From Gremmenia infestans (taxonomy: Eukaryota > Ascomycota > Leotiomycetes > Helotiales > Hamatocanthoscyphaceae), in NCBI GenBank assembly GCA_032629725.1, contig JAFEVB010000007.1, positions 372,001-436,000 on the forward strand: a DNA stretch of 64,000 nt, in the 5' to 3' direction. Positions 43,801 to 53,975 of this stretch are shown piece after piece. Positions within the stretch are counted from its first letter, which is position 1, and each line of letters starts with the position of its first letter. Under the pieces are notes generated by a model, which made no database searches, had not been told where the DNA came from, and was given only the letters and a program-made list of their open reading frames with translations. Both the position numbers and the translations under genes were made by a program.

Positions 43801-45163
43801 CGGCAGAGATTTTCTCCGGGGGGAGAATGCGCAGAAAGGGTCCATATAGACATCGTTCCAAATCTTCCACGGTTTTGGTCTCCTTCAGTTCAGCTTCGTC
43901 GACCTTGGCGATTTCGTCTTTCAAATATTGTTCGAAAGCCACCTGCCATTTCCACATACGTGCTCCCAGCGACTTTGTTTGGAGGGTAGAATCTAGTCCC
44001 ATCTTCTTGAGAGAAATACTCTCATCTCTCCATCGTTCAATTGCAGAGCTCACGGCGTCTTCTTCCAGTTGAGCTTGGATTTGCCGTCTTTCTTCGGGGG
44101 TCTTCTTAGACATATCCAGGCCAGCACCTGGGAAATTTGAGAACAGCGATAGTGATTTCTTGAGAGATTTCAAGCCAAGACCCTTTTGTTTCACTGGGCG
44201 AACATCTGGCAGTATGTCAACCTCCTTGGGTGGTTCTTGTATAGGATGGTCACCTTCATAGATGTCGGCCTCGAACGTATCCTCAAGATCAAGATTGTCG
44301 GCCAAGTTGTAGGTCGGACAGATGTGATTGATTTGGTTCATTTCTTCGGCAGTAAGAACGTTGAGGCTTAGCACCTCCAAGCCAGCCTCGCCCTCCACCA
44401 TGCCCATATAACGGCGAACAAGGCGCTTTCGATTCCCGCCTTGTGCATCATCTGGCGATTGAAGTGATGCTTTCAACATATATGCGATCATTTCGGCGTT
44501 GTGTAGAAGTCCTTTGAGCCGTATTTCGAGTTCAAACCACTTGTGAATTGACTGCCTCGCTGACTCGCTGGGTGATATCATGATTTGCTCGACTGAAGCT
44601 CTCAGGTATTGATTGTGTAGCATAACCACTTCATCCGCATCGGCGTCGATTTTTACCATCAATCGTCGAAGAATGACACCTGCACGCTCAATCTTCCCCA
44701 CCTGAAGACAAGCATAGAACACTGATAATATTTCCGAGATTTCACCCCCAACTCCCACCTTACCTGTCGTCCGTATCCTCTGTTGAGATGTCTCGATACC
44801 TTCATACGAATCTAAAAGATATGTAGGATCTGTCCTTGTCGAACCTGACCTCAGGCCCACGAAATTGTGGGAACTACGGGGAGGAAAATCGAAGCTCTCG
44901 AAAGGGATATCGTCCATCGCCATGCTTCCGAGCACAGTGGCCATCGACCGTCGTGGTTGTATATGAGGGACATCGTTCGAATTCCTCCTTCTCCTTACCG
45001 CAGGGGCTTTCGATGTAGAATCAAAGGTAGCCCAGCGTCGCCGTCGATCTATCTGACTCTGATTTTGTGCTGGGGATGACCACGGAAGGTATAGCTGTTC
45101 GAATGAGGATTGAGTTCTTGCTGCTGAAGGGCGGGCTTTCCGGCTTGCGGCTCGAACAAGCAT
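40802..45163 (-). CDS. RPO41: mitochondrial DNA-directed RNA polymerase (T7-like)
   Basis: Two exons: 40910-45163 and 40802-40852, intron 57 bp; 1434 aa. It starts [18 protein letters not shown], a basic mitochondrial presequence. The catalytic C-terminal part shows [16 protein letters not shown], palm Asp block [21 protein letters not shown], O-helix [20 protein letters not shown] and motif C [9 protein letters not shown]. The intron removes a 57-nt stop-free stretch and restores [22 protein letters not shown], the conserved end of single-subunit RNA polymerases. A Glu/Asp/Ala-rich insert (about 1350-1410) lies just before the end. It transcribes mitochondrial DNA and primes its replication. 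An in-frame extension upstream of 45163 has no ATG. Confidence 0.95.
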   Translation of the reverse strand: [1453 protein letters not shown]

Positions 45164-47485
45164 ATTTGGGTATTGTACAAGAAAATCTAAAGTAGGAACA
45201 TAAAACAAACAGCGCCAAAATGTGAATTAAAAAGGGTACAATGAATTGCAAAGGAAGGTGTAGATTATTGGTACAACAGTGGTGAAGAATTGATCGCGTG
45301 TACCCTACCGTACCATATCGTGAAATGAGGCGACAAAAAATTTCCAGCGATCAACACCGAGACGCTAATGCAGCGCTTTGGGCTAGGTCGCCCACCGTAA
45401 TTCAGCCCCTGAGCCCCTGATTTAAACGGTACTCGAACGGCTCTCTCCTTTACGTCGACGCTCTTAGTAAGCTCACCACCAGCATCAATCAATAGAGATG
45501 CGATGCTCAGCTCAAGCTTCCCTCATACATACCCACTATAATGGCCTAGGTCATACTCACTTCATTGCTCTCTGAACGGTAATAAGCGCCTAAAGGTACA
45601 ATAATCTATGATGGCTCCTTTTCCGGAAGAACAGCAGGGACTACCTGTTAGTCAGAACACATTCGTCTACCCTTTAGATATAACGGATGATTATTATCGA
45701 CTCAAGAGGATTCGTTGTTCCAAGTCTTCGGAGTGAGCAGAGAAAATATCCACCACTATTAAGAAGCTCATGTGAAATCTTCACTCAAAGCGCACCGCCG
45801 AAGCCATCGACAAACAGCGAGTTTTTCAACATATGGGTTTCTCCTCAGATCTCTTCCCAATCTCTAATATTTCAGCATTACCTCACTCACTATATACCTT
45901 CGCCGCACCCAACTCAATATCACTACAGGCTACTTTGGCCTAACCACTGGGACATAGACATGCAAAGCCTTAAAGAGCATACCTGCATGCTATTACAGAA
46001 TTGCGCCAATACAAACTTGAACCCTAGCATTCCCCCGTTTCAAGCCCCGAAAACTTACTCCATCTGCAAGATGGACGCCTGTGAAGTTCAAATGTGTGCC
46101 ATAAACCCCGCCGCCCCCCTCCCCCTCTCCCCCCTCTGAAAAAAAAAGTATACTGTAAAAAATATAGTAGGTCAGGACACCCTCCAGCAAGCTCGACGAT
46201 TGAATCTCACAGAAACCTAAACCACTACACGATTACACCTTGAAAGTAGTTTGCATTCCGTGTATTCAATTACACATACCGACCCCCAGCTCCTCCCTCA
46301 GCCCAGCCGAACGACGTGGGATATGCAAATATGAACATAAACACAAAAACAGGCCACTCGTTCTCACCGACGCGAAGTGCAACAAAAAATGCTTGGATTT
46401 TTTGATCAAGACACTCATCCATTTCACTCAATTCACCGTGAAGGAAGAACTAGCGCTATGTGTGCGTGGCTGCTTGCTTGCTTCTTGTACTACATCAATC
46501 AAGACTTAGAACGAATACTGCGATAGGTGGTTCATATATATGTATAGCTTCTGAAAGCCAGCTGTGCTTGACAAGTCCTAAACTCGCAAGTTCTGCGCAA
46601 AAATGTGCAATTGAGAGTTTCAGGGTTCATTCAGGCTTATGCTTTGTATTTACTACGAGCATTCCAGTCATAGTATAGTGGTAATGATATTTGATAGACG
46701 GCAGCTTCTAAGAAGCAGGATTATCAACCGAAATCTCCTCGTTTTACTTTCGTATTTTAGTTTATTTTTTATTTTGTGTCGTATTTTTAACCATTACCAT
46801 TTATTACATGATAGATGGATCATTTACAACACCTTACCCGAGGTAGGATCCGGTGGCTTGATTTGATATTTGACTTGCGTAATGGAGAAAGAGAGGTGAT
46901 ATATGCAAGTATGTATGGAACCCAGAGTCCGAATTACCTACCTATGGAATAGACATTGTGGGGTGGGTTGAGATGTACGGATATTATATGAACCTATGAA
47001 CGAAGAATTATCAACTGTATTAATAATCTAGATTTCGGAGACGTTGTTTGCACCAAGATGACAGTTGAAGGTTGGGGTGAGATGGAACGAAATGTATGTG
47101 TGAATTCATTCATATGTGCATCTAAGAGGTATGCCACGTTCAATAAGTACAAAGTACGCAAGCTATGCAAAGTGCAAAATGCAATCAAAAGTACCTCAGG
47201 GTTTCAACCCGTCCCTAGACCAGATCCTCCTAATATGCCCAAAATGAATGGTTAAGCACCAACTCAACCCAATGTAATGTCAAAAGTGAACTCAAACTCC
47301 CAATTAGCCAATCCCATATGCATGATGAAAAGGAGATCGTTGGTCTCATATGATTCTTGATCAAGACAATGGAGGTATGCAAGATATGGTATCAAAAGCA
47401 CATCAAAGGTACTAAACTCGAAGATTAACGCCACATACTCATCGTCTAAATGTGCTCGTGAAGCTGGAAAAGAACTGCCACTGGA
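45164..47485. other. 2.3-kb gene-poor region
   Basis: Promoter of RPO41 and 3' side of the WHI5-like gene. A 150-codon frame at 45687-46139 has low-complexity composition, stops at a run of pyrimidines and has no recognisable domain, so I leave it out. A C-rich/A-rich tract lies at 46107-46150. No tRNA-like B box seen. Confidence 0.5.
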
Positions 47486-49093
47486 CTACATTCTCCCAGC
47501 AGCAATAGCCTTCCGCCTCGGACTCGAATAATTCAGCACGAGCGTCTCCTCATCACTGCTAGATTCTTCTGATGCTTCCAGCAGCCGGTCGATCGCTTCC
47601 TCTCTACCCCGCGCGTCCGGGGCCTTCATCCGGCTCGTGCGACTTCGGTATTCCGCCCCACCAGCTTCACTGCTACCAGTACTTCCACTCGTCGCCTCGA
47701 TCTCGAAGCCCACTTTTCTCCCATGGGGTTTTCTCCTATCTTGTGTGTTGAATTCTGTGCGTAACGGGCTCTGTAGCGGTGAGCCCCTGTTTCTTGGTGG
47801 GGGTGGGGGGAAGTTATGTTTCATGTTCCCAGAGTTGCCCGGACTACTCATAAACATCAGGGTTTCGATTGCATCCTGCTCTTGAATGGTTTTCTGTAAA
47901 GGCGTTTGAATTGTTGGATTTTCTCTGTGAGATCCGCGGTTCGGTGTTTTTGGGTTGGGAGAATGTATTGAGGAATTTGAGCCTTGTCCAGGTATAGTGG
48001 GGGGCCTGCCGAGTTTCTGGGTCCCGGATCGTCGTGATGTAGGTCGAATGTCTGCCGGAGGAGCAAGAGATTTGTGAAAAGGAGCCGGGGGAGAGGTATG
48101 TGAAGTATAGCGTTGAGAGGGGAGGTTTGTTGAGTGATCGCGCCAAAAAGATTCATACGTTCTTGACGGTTGGTCAGATCTTGAATATAGATCGAAATCT
48201 CCCGAAGGTGCCGGTGTTCCTGAATTTGAAGACATAGAGGAAGTTTGTCCTTGGATATTGGCAATAGCTGCACGTGGGGAAGTTATGAGGTTGCGACGAC
48301 CATGTAACGTAGATGTAGAAGACGTCGGAGATCCTGCTTGAGATGCCATGGACTCGACCTCGTCAATAGAGTTTGACTGCCATCCATTGTTGACTTTGAC
48401 CATAGCATAAGAAAGACGCGCTTTTAATTCAGATGAAATCTGCGCAATGTCAGTGACGTGTAATGATGAATAAAGGGTATCTCTTACTTCTCCAATTCTG
48501 CTACTCGAAGCAGATGCGTTACTTATTCCACTAGTAGTTCTCGAATGCCCACGAACATGAGGGCTGGGCGGCGAATTAGAATGCGCTTGCTTCAATTGAC
48601 CATCAGCGGTCCTCTTGAGGCCAGCAGTTGGAGTTGGAGCAATAGTAGTATTCGGTCGCGACGCGGATGCGCTTGTCAGTGGTTGTTGCGCGGCAGCCAG
48701 TTGTGAGAGCTGTGATAGTTGAGACATTGGCAAATCTTGATTTGTACTTTGCGACGAGAAGCCTTCCGATATCGAGGTTGGCGGTGTAGATGCGTCTTGG
48801 ACATCAATAGTCGATTGCGAATTGTTGCTCGAGGTCGACGGCAGCGCTGACGTCGCGTTGTTTATATCTTCCGCTCCCTTCCCACTCGCAGATACTGCCA
48901 TGCTGGTTCCTGAGAATTGCTGCGATGGTTCCTGCACGTTGACAGTGTTGTCAACAATAGTATTGTGGTCCATGGTAGACCGTCTGTCGATACCCGCGTT
49001 CCGCGAACTGCTGGGGTTAACCGTGTCGCGACCGTTCCAGGATGACTGTGCGACAGAGTCCAGAGCAGCAATGGCCAGCTCGTGGTGTTCCAT
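47486..49093 (-). CDS. WHI5: Whi5/Nrm1-type G1/S transcription repressor
   Basis: A single exon of 535 aa from ATG 49093 (a GTG codon precedes it). Most of the protein is Ser/Thr/Pro/Gln-rich and disordered. The recognisable element, at residues about 212-237, is ISSELKARLSYAMVKVNNGW, the GTB motif of Whi5/Nrm1 proteins that binds SBF/MBF. Many S/T-P sites (SPNPKTPNRG, SPLQSPLR, TSPRAA) are candidate CDK sites, as in Whi5, whose phosphorylation releases repression of G1/S genes. A PPPPP stretch and an acidic SEESSSDEET segment are near the C-terminus. Family assignment rests on the one short motif plus overall composition. Confidence 0.8.
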   Translation of the reverse strand: MEHHELAIAALDSVAQSSWNGRDTVNPSSSRNAGIDRRSTMDHNTIVDNTVNVQEPSQQFSGTSMAVSASGKGAEDINNATSALPSTSSNNSQSTIDVQDASTPPTSISEGFSSQSTNQDLPMSQLSQLSQLAAAQQPLTSASASRPNTTIAPTPTAGLKRTADGQLKQAHSNSPPSPHVRGHSRTTSGISNASASSSRIGEVRDTLYSSLHVTDIAQISSELKARLSYAMVKVNNGWQSNSIDEVESMASQAGSPTSSTSTLHGRRNLITSPRAAIANIQGQTSSMSSNSGTPAPSGDFDLYSRSDQPSRTYESFWRDHSTNLPSQRYTSHTSPPAPFHKSLAPPADIRPTSRRSGTQKLGRPPTIPGQGSNSSIHSPNPKTPNRGSHRENPTIQTPLQKTIQEQDAIETLMFMSSPGNSGNMKHNFPPPPPRNRGSPLQSPLRTEFNTQDRRKPHGRKVGFEIEATSGSTGSSEAGGAEYRSRTSRMKAPDARGREEAIDRLLEASEESSSDEETLVLNYSSPRRKAIAAGRM

Positions 49094-50794
49094 CACGATA
49101 CGGATTATGGATGATCAATGGTCTCGTGCCCTTCAGATAGTAGTTCTTTGCGTCTAGCCGTAGAGATTGTGAAATACCGGTGTGTATGTACCTATGTAAT
49201 TGGTACCTTTGAACCCGTGATGGAGGAAGAGAAGATTGTGGCGGATGCGCGATCTGGCGATTCGGTACTCGTAATCCTTGCGCTCTCACTCTCGCTCTCT
49301 GTTCTGTTTAGCCACGCGTCATAAGGCAGACGTGTTGTATTCTTCGAATTGCCAGGTACTCTCCGAGTCACGATTATCTGACAAGCATATATCTCAGTTT
49401 CTGAGAGTGATGTTCAGGCTGTTTGAAGGGTGATCACTGTGCGACTGTGGGATTCAAGTTGTGGCCGACGTGCTTAGTCTGGTCCTGAACCCCACTGTTG
49501 CGCGCGTGGTCAGGTGCGGGTCTTCTGACCAGTCCAGTTGAAGTCGGCGGCTGGGGTTTATGCGAAGTAGATTCTTAACGGCGTAAACCAATTTCAATTG
49601 CAGATATCAACTTTCGTTCCCACTTATGATTTGTGATGTAACAATACTTTGTGGAATTGTTTTCTTTGAGGAAGGTGGTGTTATCGTCTCAACCATAAAA
49701 GGAAACCACTCCGGCCGCATCTTAGCTCTCAAGGTGCCTGACAAGACATATAGATCCCTCAAAAAGGCCAGCAATGTACATTACAAATTCTTGCAACAGA
49801 CAATCCAACGACAAGATCCCATGTGCCTCTTCTACCACCAAGTTCCCCCACTTCACTAGCTTTTACCATCTCATTAAAAGAATCAACGCCCCTCCAATAT
49901 TTCGACTCAATCCCGCAAGCGTGCGGAAACACATAAGCTACCCAGCCAGACACCATTAGCTCAGCCCTATCTATGTGAAGAACTTAACTCGGTACGAATA
50001 ATACCCCCATACCTAATTAGTGAATTTTCCAACAGTAAAACCTGCCCTGTCCGCTACATCAAGCCGCAAACTCTCAAACCCTGTATCCGACGCTATATTT
50101 CCACATAGGTTCAGGGAAGGCTTTGAACGTGACAGAAATACCAACCGGACAGAGACATTTTTCTCAAGCTTAGGAACTTAAAAGATCTCATTTTTAAAAG
50201 CTGAGACTCGCTCGACATTCCCAGGCCCAAAATAAGCTGTAAGGGAACTACTTATACAGCCTAGCTATCTAAGGAACATCTTACTAAGATTTTCTCCCCA
50301 TGATATGAATAGCTTGTTCAAACGACACTTTGGAGCTAGTCAAGCCGTAGCGGCGAAGAAGTTCGAATGGTCCCTTTTGGGCATGACAAGATGAAATATG
50401 AATAGTAGGTACTGAATAAGCGTAATGCCGATGTATTGCAACGCTAGTATCAATGGAGAAGATCAGGCTTGGACTTTCAAACTGTATGTGTAGTTCCTTG
50501 CTTAGATGTTCCACACAAGTGTTTCAGTAAACGTAGTGTAACTACCAGTCCAGTGTACTGTAAGATGAAAAATCATGTGAAAATTTAGTCAGCAGCGGTT
50601 GCATACCTCCTCCGAGCACTTCCGAAGTTCAGATCCAGAGATTGAAAAAGTATTCATTCTTCTGTCCATCATCATCTCTCCTATTTATACGCGCAGACCG
50701 TTGAACTCCAATGCCGTGTATCCTGCCAAACGCCATGCTGTTGCCCTCAAATCAAATTTTCCATGACGGTCATAATAAGCAACGCAGACTGGTC
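49094..50794. other. 1.7-kb intergenic region
   Basis: WHI5-like promoter and 3' region of the small membrane-protein gene. A 76-codon minus-strand frame at 50284-50514 is open and not low-complexity, but it is not recognised and has no clear splice link to the next gene. Otherwise nothing seen. Confidence 0.45.
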
Positions 50795-51340
50795 TCATAC
50801 GAATAACATTTCCTCCTCACTCGTCTCTGTCATGCTCACTTCACTCTCCGTCTCAAATTTCTTTCCTCCATTTGTAGCTTTGTCGTTTGCGTGTCCGTTT
50901 TCAGTCGCCAATTTCAATGCGCCATTTTCTGGGGACTCGCAAGTGCCATCCCAGCTTTTTACAATGCCTTCCCCTTGGGACATAATTTGCCGAAGGTCCT
51001 TTTCCGATTTCTCCGATTTCTCCAATCGCTCTTTCTCGAGCCTTGCCGCCCGCCTTGCCTTTCTTTGGCCTCGCTTCTCCGACACCCTTCCAAAAGCAAA
51101 CAGTTGCACCACAACCATGACGGCGGTATATTTCCAACACATCTGTTCGTCGTCGTGCATATCCATGTACAATGTGGTTCCGGGGACTGGTCCAAGGGTC
51201 TCCATGAACGGATGGGGAGAATGCGATAAGGCGGGCGGTGAGGGTAAGAAATGGGAAGCGAAGGTATTGATGAGGTGAAGAATGAACGCAGGGTTGCATA
51301 GGAGCGCAGGGATGAGGTATGTGGAAGATAGAGACGGCAT
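50795..51340 (-). CDS. small conserved-type fungal membrane protein of unknown function
   Basis: A single exon of 181 aa from ATG 51340. Residues 1-33 (SSTYLIPALLCNPAFILHLINTFASHFLP) are hydrophobic. A loop containing PGTTLYMDMHDDEQMCW follows. A second membrane helix (YTAVMVVVQLFAFGRV) ends at about residue 85, followed by a highly charged helix (EKRGQRKARRAARLEKERLEKSEKSEKDL) and an acidic tail. The two-helix layout with a positively charged cytosolic helix suggests a genuine membrane protein, and the sequence reads as coding. I do not recognise a named family. Confidence 0.6.
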   Translation of the reverse strand: MPSLSSTYLIPALLCNPAFILHLINTFASHFLPSPPALSHSPHPFMETLGPVPGTTLYMDMHDDEQMCWKYTAVMVVVQLFAFGRVSEKRGQRKARRAARLEKERLEKSEKSEKDLRQIMSQGEGIVKSWDGTCESPENGALKLATENGHANDKATNGGKKFETESEVSMTETSEEEMLFV

Positions 51341-52421
51341 TCTGGCGGGGAAATCTGCTATTCATGAGCGCAGAGCAAATTAGGTGGAATCCACAAAGTA
51401 CCTGTTCGTTAAGAAGCAATTGTTATTCCTTTCCCCAGAGTATGAGCCAGAACCTTTCTCCAGTAGAGGCGGTGAATCACCAGGGTTGACTCTGGGAGAA
51501 TTTATATGATAATGATTCGAGCGCACAGCAAGTGCCTGTACTTGAGAGTCAGAGGTTATATAGGTGTACAGCTATCTAGTTGCGGATGGTGTATAGTACT
51601 GATTGAGTACCAGCTGTAATGACTTCGAGAACCTCTCGAAGGTGGTCTGATAAGGAGCAACCCCGCTGTCTGAGAAACGATGACGTTCGGCAGGACTTCG
51701 TAGGGCAGCTGGGGCCAAGATATATCTGGCACCCAGGCGCAGCCAAGGGAGATGGAGATCAGAAGGAAGTGAAGACGGCGAGGGCGGTGTAGCAAGTCCA
51801 ATTGGGCAGTAAAGAATGCTGCACCTTGTGTTGGATACCTAACTAAGGATGGGAGACAAGACAAGAAAGCAACAGAGGGGAGGTAGGGTAGGTAGAAATG
51901 AATGTAGGATGGGAAAAGCAGGAGCACATGTTTCGTCGGCCACTTTAACATAACCAAGGCCTGGACAGCTTACCATATGTGTCATGCCATACAGTACTCT
52001 ACGCGTACCCTATTTACCCTATTTCTGTAGCGCGCCGCCGAGTTGTTCTAAAGCATCTAATTCGGCAGAGAAAGCAAGGAGGAGGTTAAGCCCTTGCAAG
52101 TCTACAGCGCAATAAGCTTTCCTGCGCACAGGCCTCCAGCTCCAGCAGCTCCAATTCTTGCTTGCTCCTTTTTATTTTTCAGGGTCCTGGCCTGAGAGAT
52201 GGATCTATCGGAATCTAGCCGGACCCCGGACCCGGTCAAGCCACAGTGAGGCGCCGAGGTGAACACGTTTTAACTTTTACTTGCAGTATCAACAGACAGG
52301 AAACTTCAACATTTCCCCTTCAACTTCAATGTACCACACAACTTTTTATATTGGACAAAACTCTCCTTCACTTCAAGTATTTGGGACCAGAAGCTCATTT
52401 TGAGCTACACTACAATTCATA
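51341..52421. other. divergent promoter region
   Basis: Between the small membrane-protein gene (-) and BOS1 (+). A 133-codon minus-strand frame at 51556-51957 is hydrophobic/Ser-Pro mixed with no domain and is judged random. Confidence 0.5.
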
Positions 52422-53214
52422 ATGGTAAACCCGTCCCTCCCTATTCCAAATGCCCCCTCTAATCAACCAATCCTCTTTCCAGAACACCCTCTTCAACACC
52501 GCCCTCAAACAATCCACCTCCATTAAACGCGACCTCTCCCCTCAAGCCGGGGCCCAACTATCAGCCTCCCTCCTGGGCCAAATCTCCGCCTCCCTCACCT
52601 CCTTCTCCCGCACCCTAGACTCCTACGCGGACCTCGCGAAATCCGAGCTCAACCCCTCCAAAAAAGAAAAAGCCTTCGAGCGCATCGAGTCCTTCCGCTC
52701 CGAACTTCAATCCTTCCGCGAGCAATTAAAAGAGCTCCGCGCACAAACAGAAGATGTACAAACGAGCGTAAACAGGCAAGAACTCCTAGGACGAAGACCA
52801 CACCACACCAGCACGCCCGAAAACCCCTACTCGGACGCAGCGATCGCCTCCGCACCCAGTACGCATAATCCGTGGGCGCCCAAAGATGTTAATGGCAGCA
52901 GCCTGAGTATGAACAGTGGGGACTACACGCGAGAAACGCACGCGTTGCGCGAACAGAGTTTCTTCGCAAACACACATACGGCGCTGGATGAGTACCTGGC
53001 GCGGGGCCAGGCTGTGTTGGGAGATTTGGGACAGCAGAAGGAGATTTTGAAGGGGACGCAGAAGAGGCTTTATAGTGTGGCGAATACGCTGGGGGTGAGC
53101 GGGGATACGATTCGCATGATTGAGCGGAGGGCCAAGCAGGATAAATGGATTTTTTGGGCCGGGGTGGTGATCTTCTTTGGGTTTTGCTGGCTTGTGCTGC
53201 ATTACTTGAGATGA
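52422..53214 (+). CDS. BOS1: Golgi/ER v-SNARE Bos1
   Basis: Two exons. Exon 1 is just the initiator ATG (52422-52424), followed by a 58-bp intron (52425-52482, GTAAAC...TTTCCAG); exon 2 is 52483-53214. The product is 244 aa and begins M-NTLFNTALKQSTSIKRDL, matching the Neurospora Bos1 start as I remember it. The SNARE helix (LREQSFFANTHTALDEYLARGQAVLGDLGQQKEILKGTQKRLYSVANTLGVSGDTIRMIERRAKQDK region) is followed by a C-terminal tail anchor (WIFWAGVVIFFGFCWLVLHYLR). Bos1 acts in ER-to-Golgi vesicle fusion with Sed5, Bet1 and Sec22. Without the intron the first ATG in this frame would be at 52450, adding a false PPLINQSSFQ leader. Confidence 0.93.
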
Positions 53215-53552
53215 GGGATGTGACAAATGGTTCCAGAGGAGAGATGGAGGGATGGTGGTGTCAAGACGATAAGTTGGGGAGCTTTTGCAATACGTGTTTC
53301 CGCATCACATCAATTGGGCTATAGCGAGGTGTTCGGAGTTTGGATTTATACAAAATAATGCTGTATTATCATTGAGGGGCTTTAGGAGTCTTCATCAAGG
53401 CTCAGGAGTAAGAACCTCCAATTCCCTCACTGCTTTTCACATTCTCTCTAGTGGCACTACTGTTGAAACGGGCCTAGATGACAATCAACGAGTTAGCAAT
53501 ATGTTTGCTGCAATAAGCATGCTTGGACTTCCGCAAGAAATGAATAATAGCA
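53215..53552. other. intergenic between convergent BOS1 and the secreted-protein gene
   Basis: 338 bp. No coding signal on either strand beyond a random 93-codon frame that overlaps the neighbouring gene antisense. Confidence 0.5.
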
Positions 53553-53975
53553 TCACATACACATGATTGGCCATTCCTTTCTTCCTTTGACATTCTGCAC
53601 ATCAATTACACTCTGTACGTCTGTATTACAGCTACAGATGCTCCCCAGCATATTTTCATTCGCGCACCCGCGCGCCGCACAGCCTCCTTGATCGCCGTCG
53701 AAGTAGCACTGTCCGACTGAGAGGCACGCGCCGATTTGCAGCTGAGATGTATTGACAGGGGCAGGGGTTGGGCTTGATTGTCTCTAGTGAAGTGGTGTGT
53801 GAGTTGAAATGCGTGGAGATCAGAATGTTTATGAATAGGGGGAAAGGGACGGGGAAAGTAGAACCGGAAATGGAAATGGAAATGGAAACGGACGTACCTC
53901 GATAAGCGCAGTAGGGGAAGCTGTTGCTGCTAGGAACAGCGATGCTGCTGAGAGGAAGATGGTTGAGAATTGCAT
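53553..53975 (-). CDS. small cysteine-rich secreted protein (effector-like candidate)
   Basis: Two exons: 53898-53975 and 53553-53783, with a 114-bp intron (53784-53897, GTACGT...CACTAG); 102 aa. Exon 1 encodes MQFSTIFLSAASLFLAATAS, a textbook signal peptide with an AxA-type cleavage site, under a CCACC-ATG Kozak context. The mature part is short and Ser/Thr/Pro-rich at first (RQSSPTPAPVNTS). Cysteines follow at positions 46, 52, 61, 66, 76 and 78, in ACLSVGQCYFDGDQGGCAAR, GC and SICSC. The spacing suggests three disulfides; a seventh Cys is at 101. The first exon is too short to show as a long open frame. No family recognised. The last 20 residues may be altered by a further intron or be extension. 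Confidence 0.65.
53860..53889. repeat. (TGGAAA)n microsatellite in the intron of the secreted-protein gene
   Basis: About four tandem TGGAAA-type hexamers in non-coding sequence. Confidence 0.8.

Noticed and set aside
45687..46139. 150-codon plus-strand frame
   Set aside because: Compositionally biased, no recognisable domain, runs into a homopyrimidine tract, no splice or start context.
51556..51957. 133-codon minus-strand frame upstream of BOS1
   Set aside because: No domain; Leu/Ser/Pro text typical of random frames in pyrimidine-rich promoter DNA.
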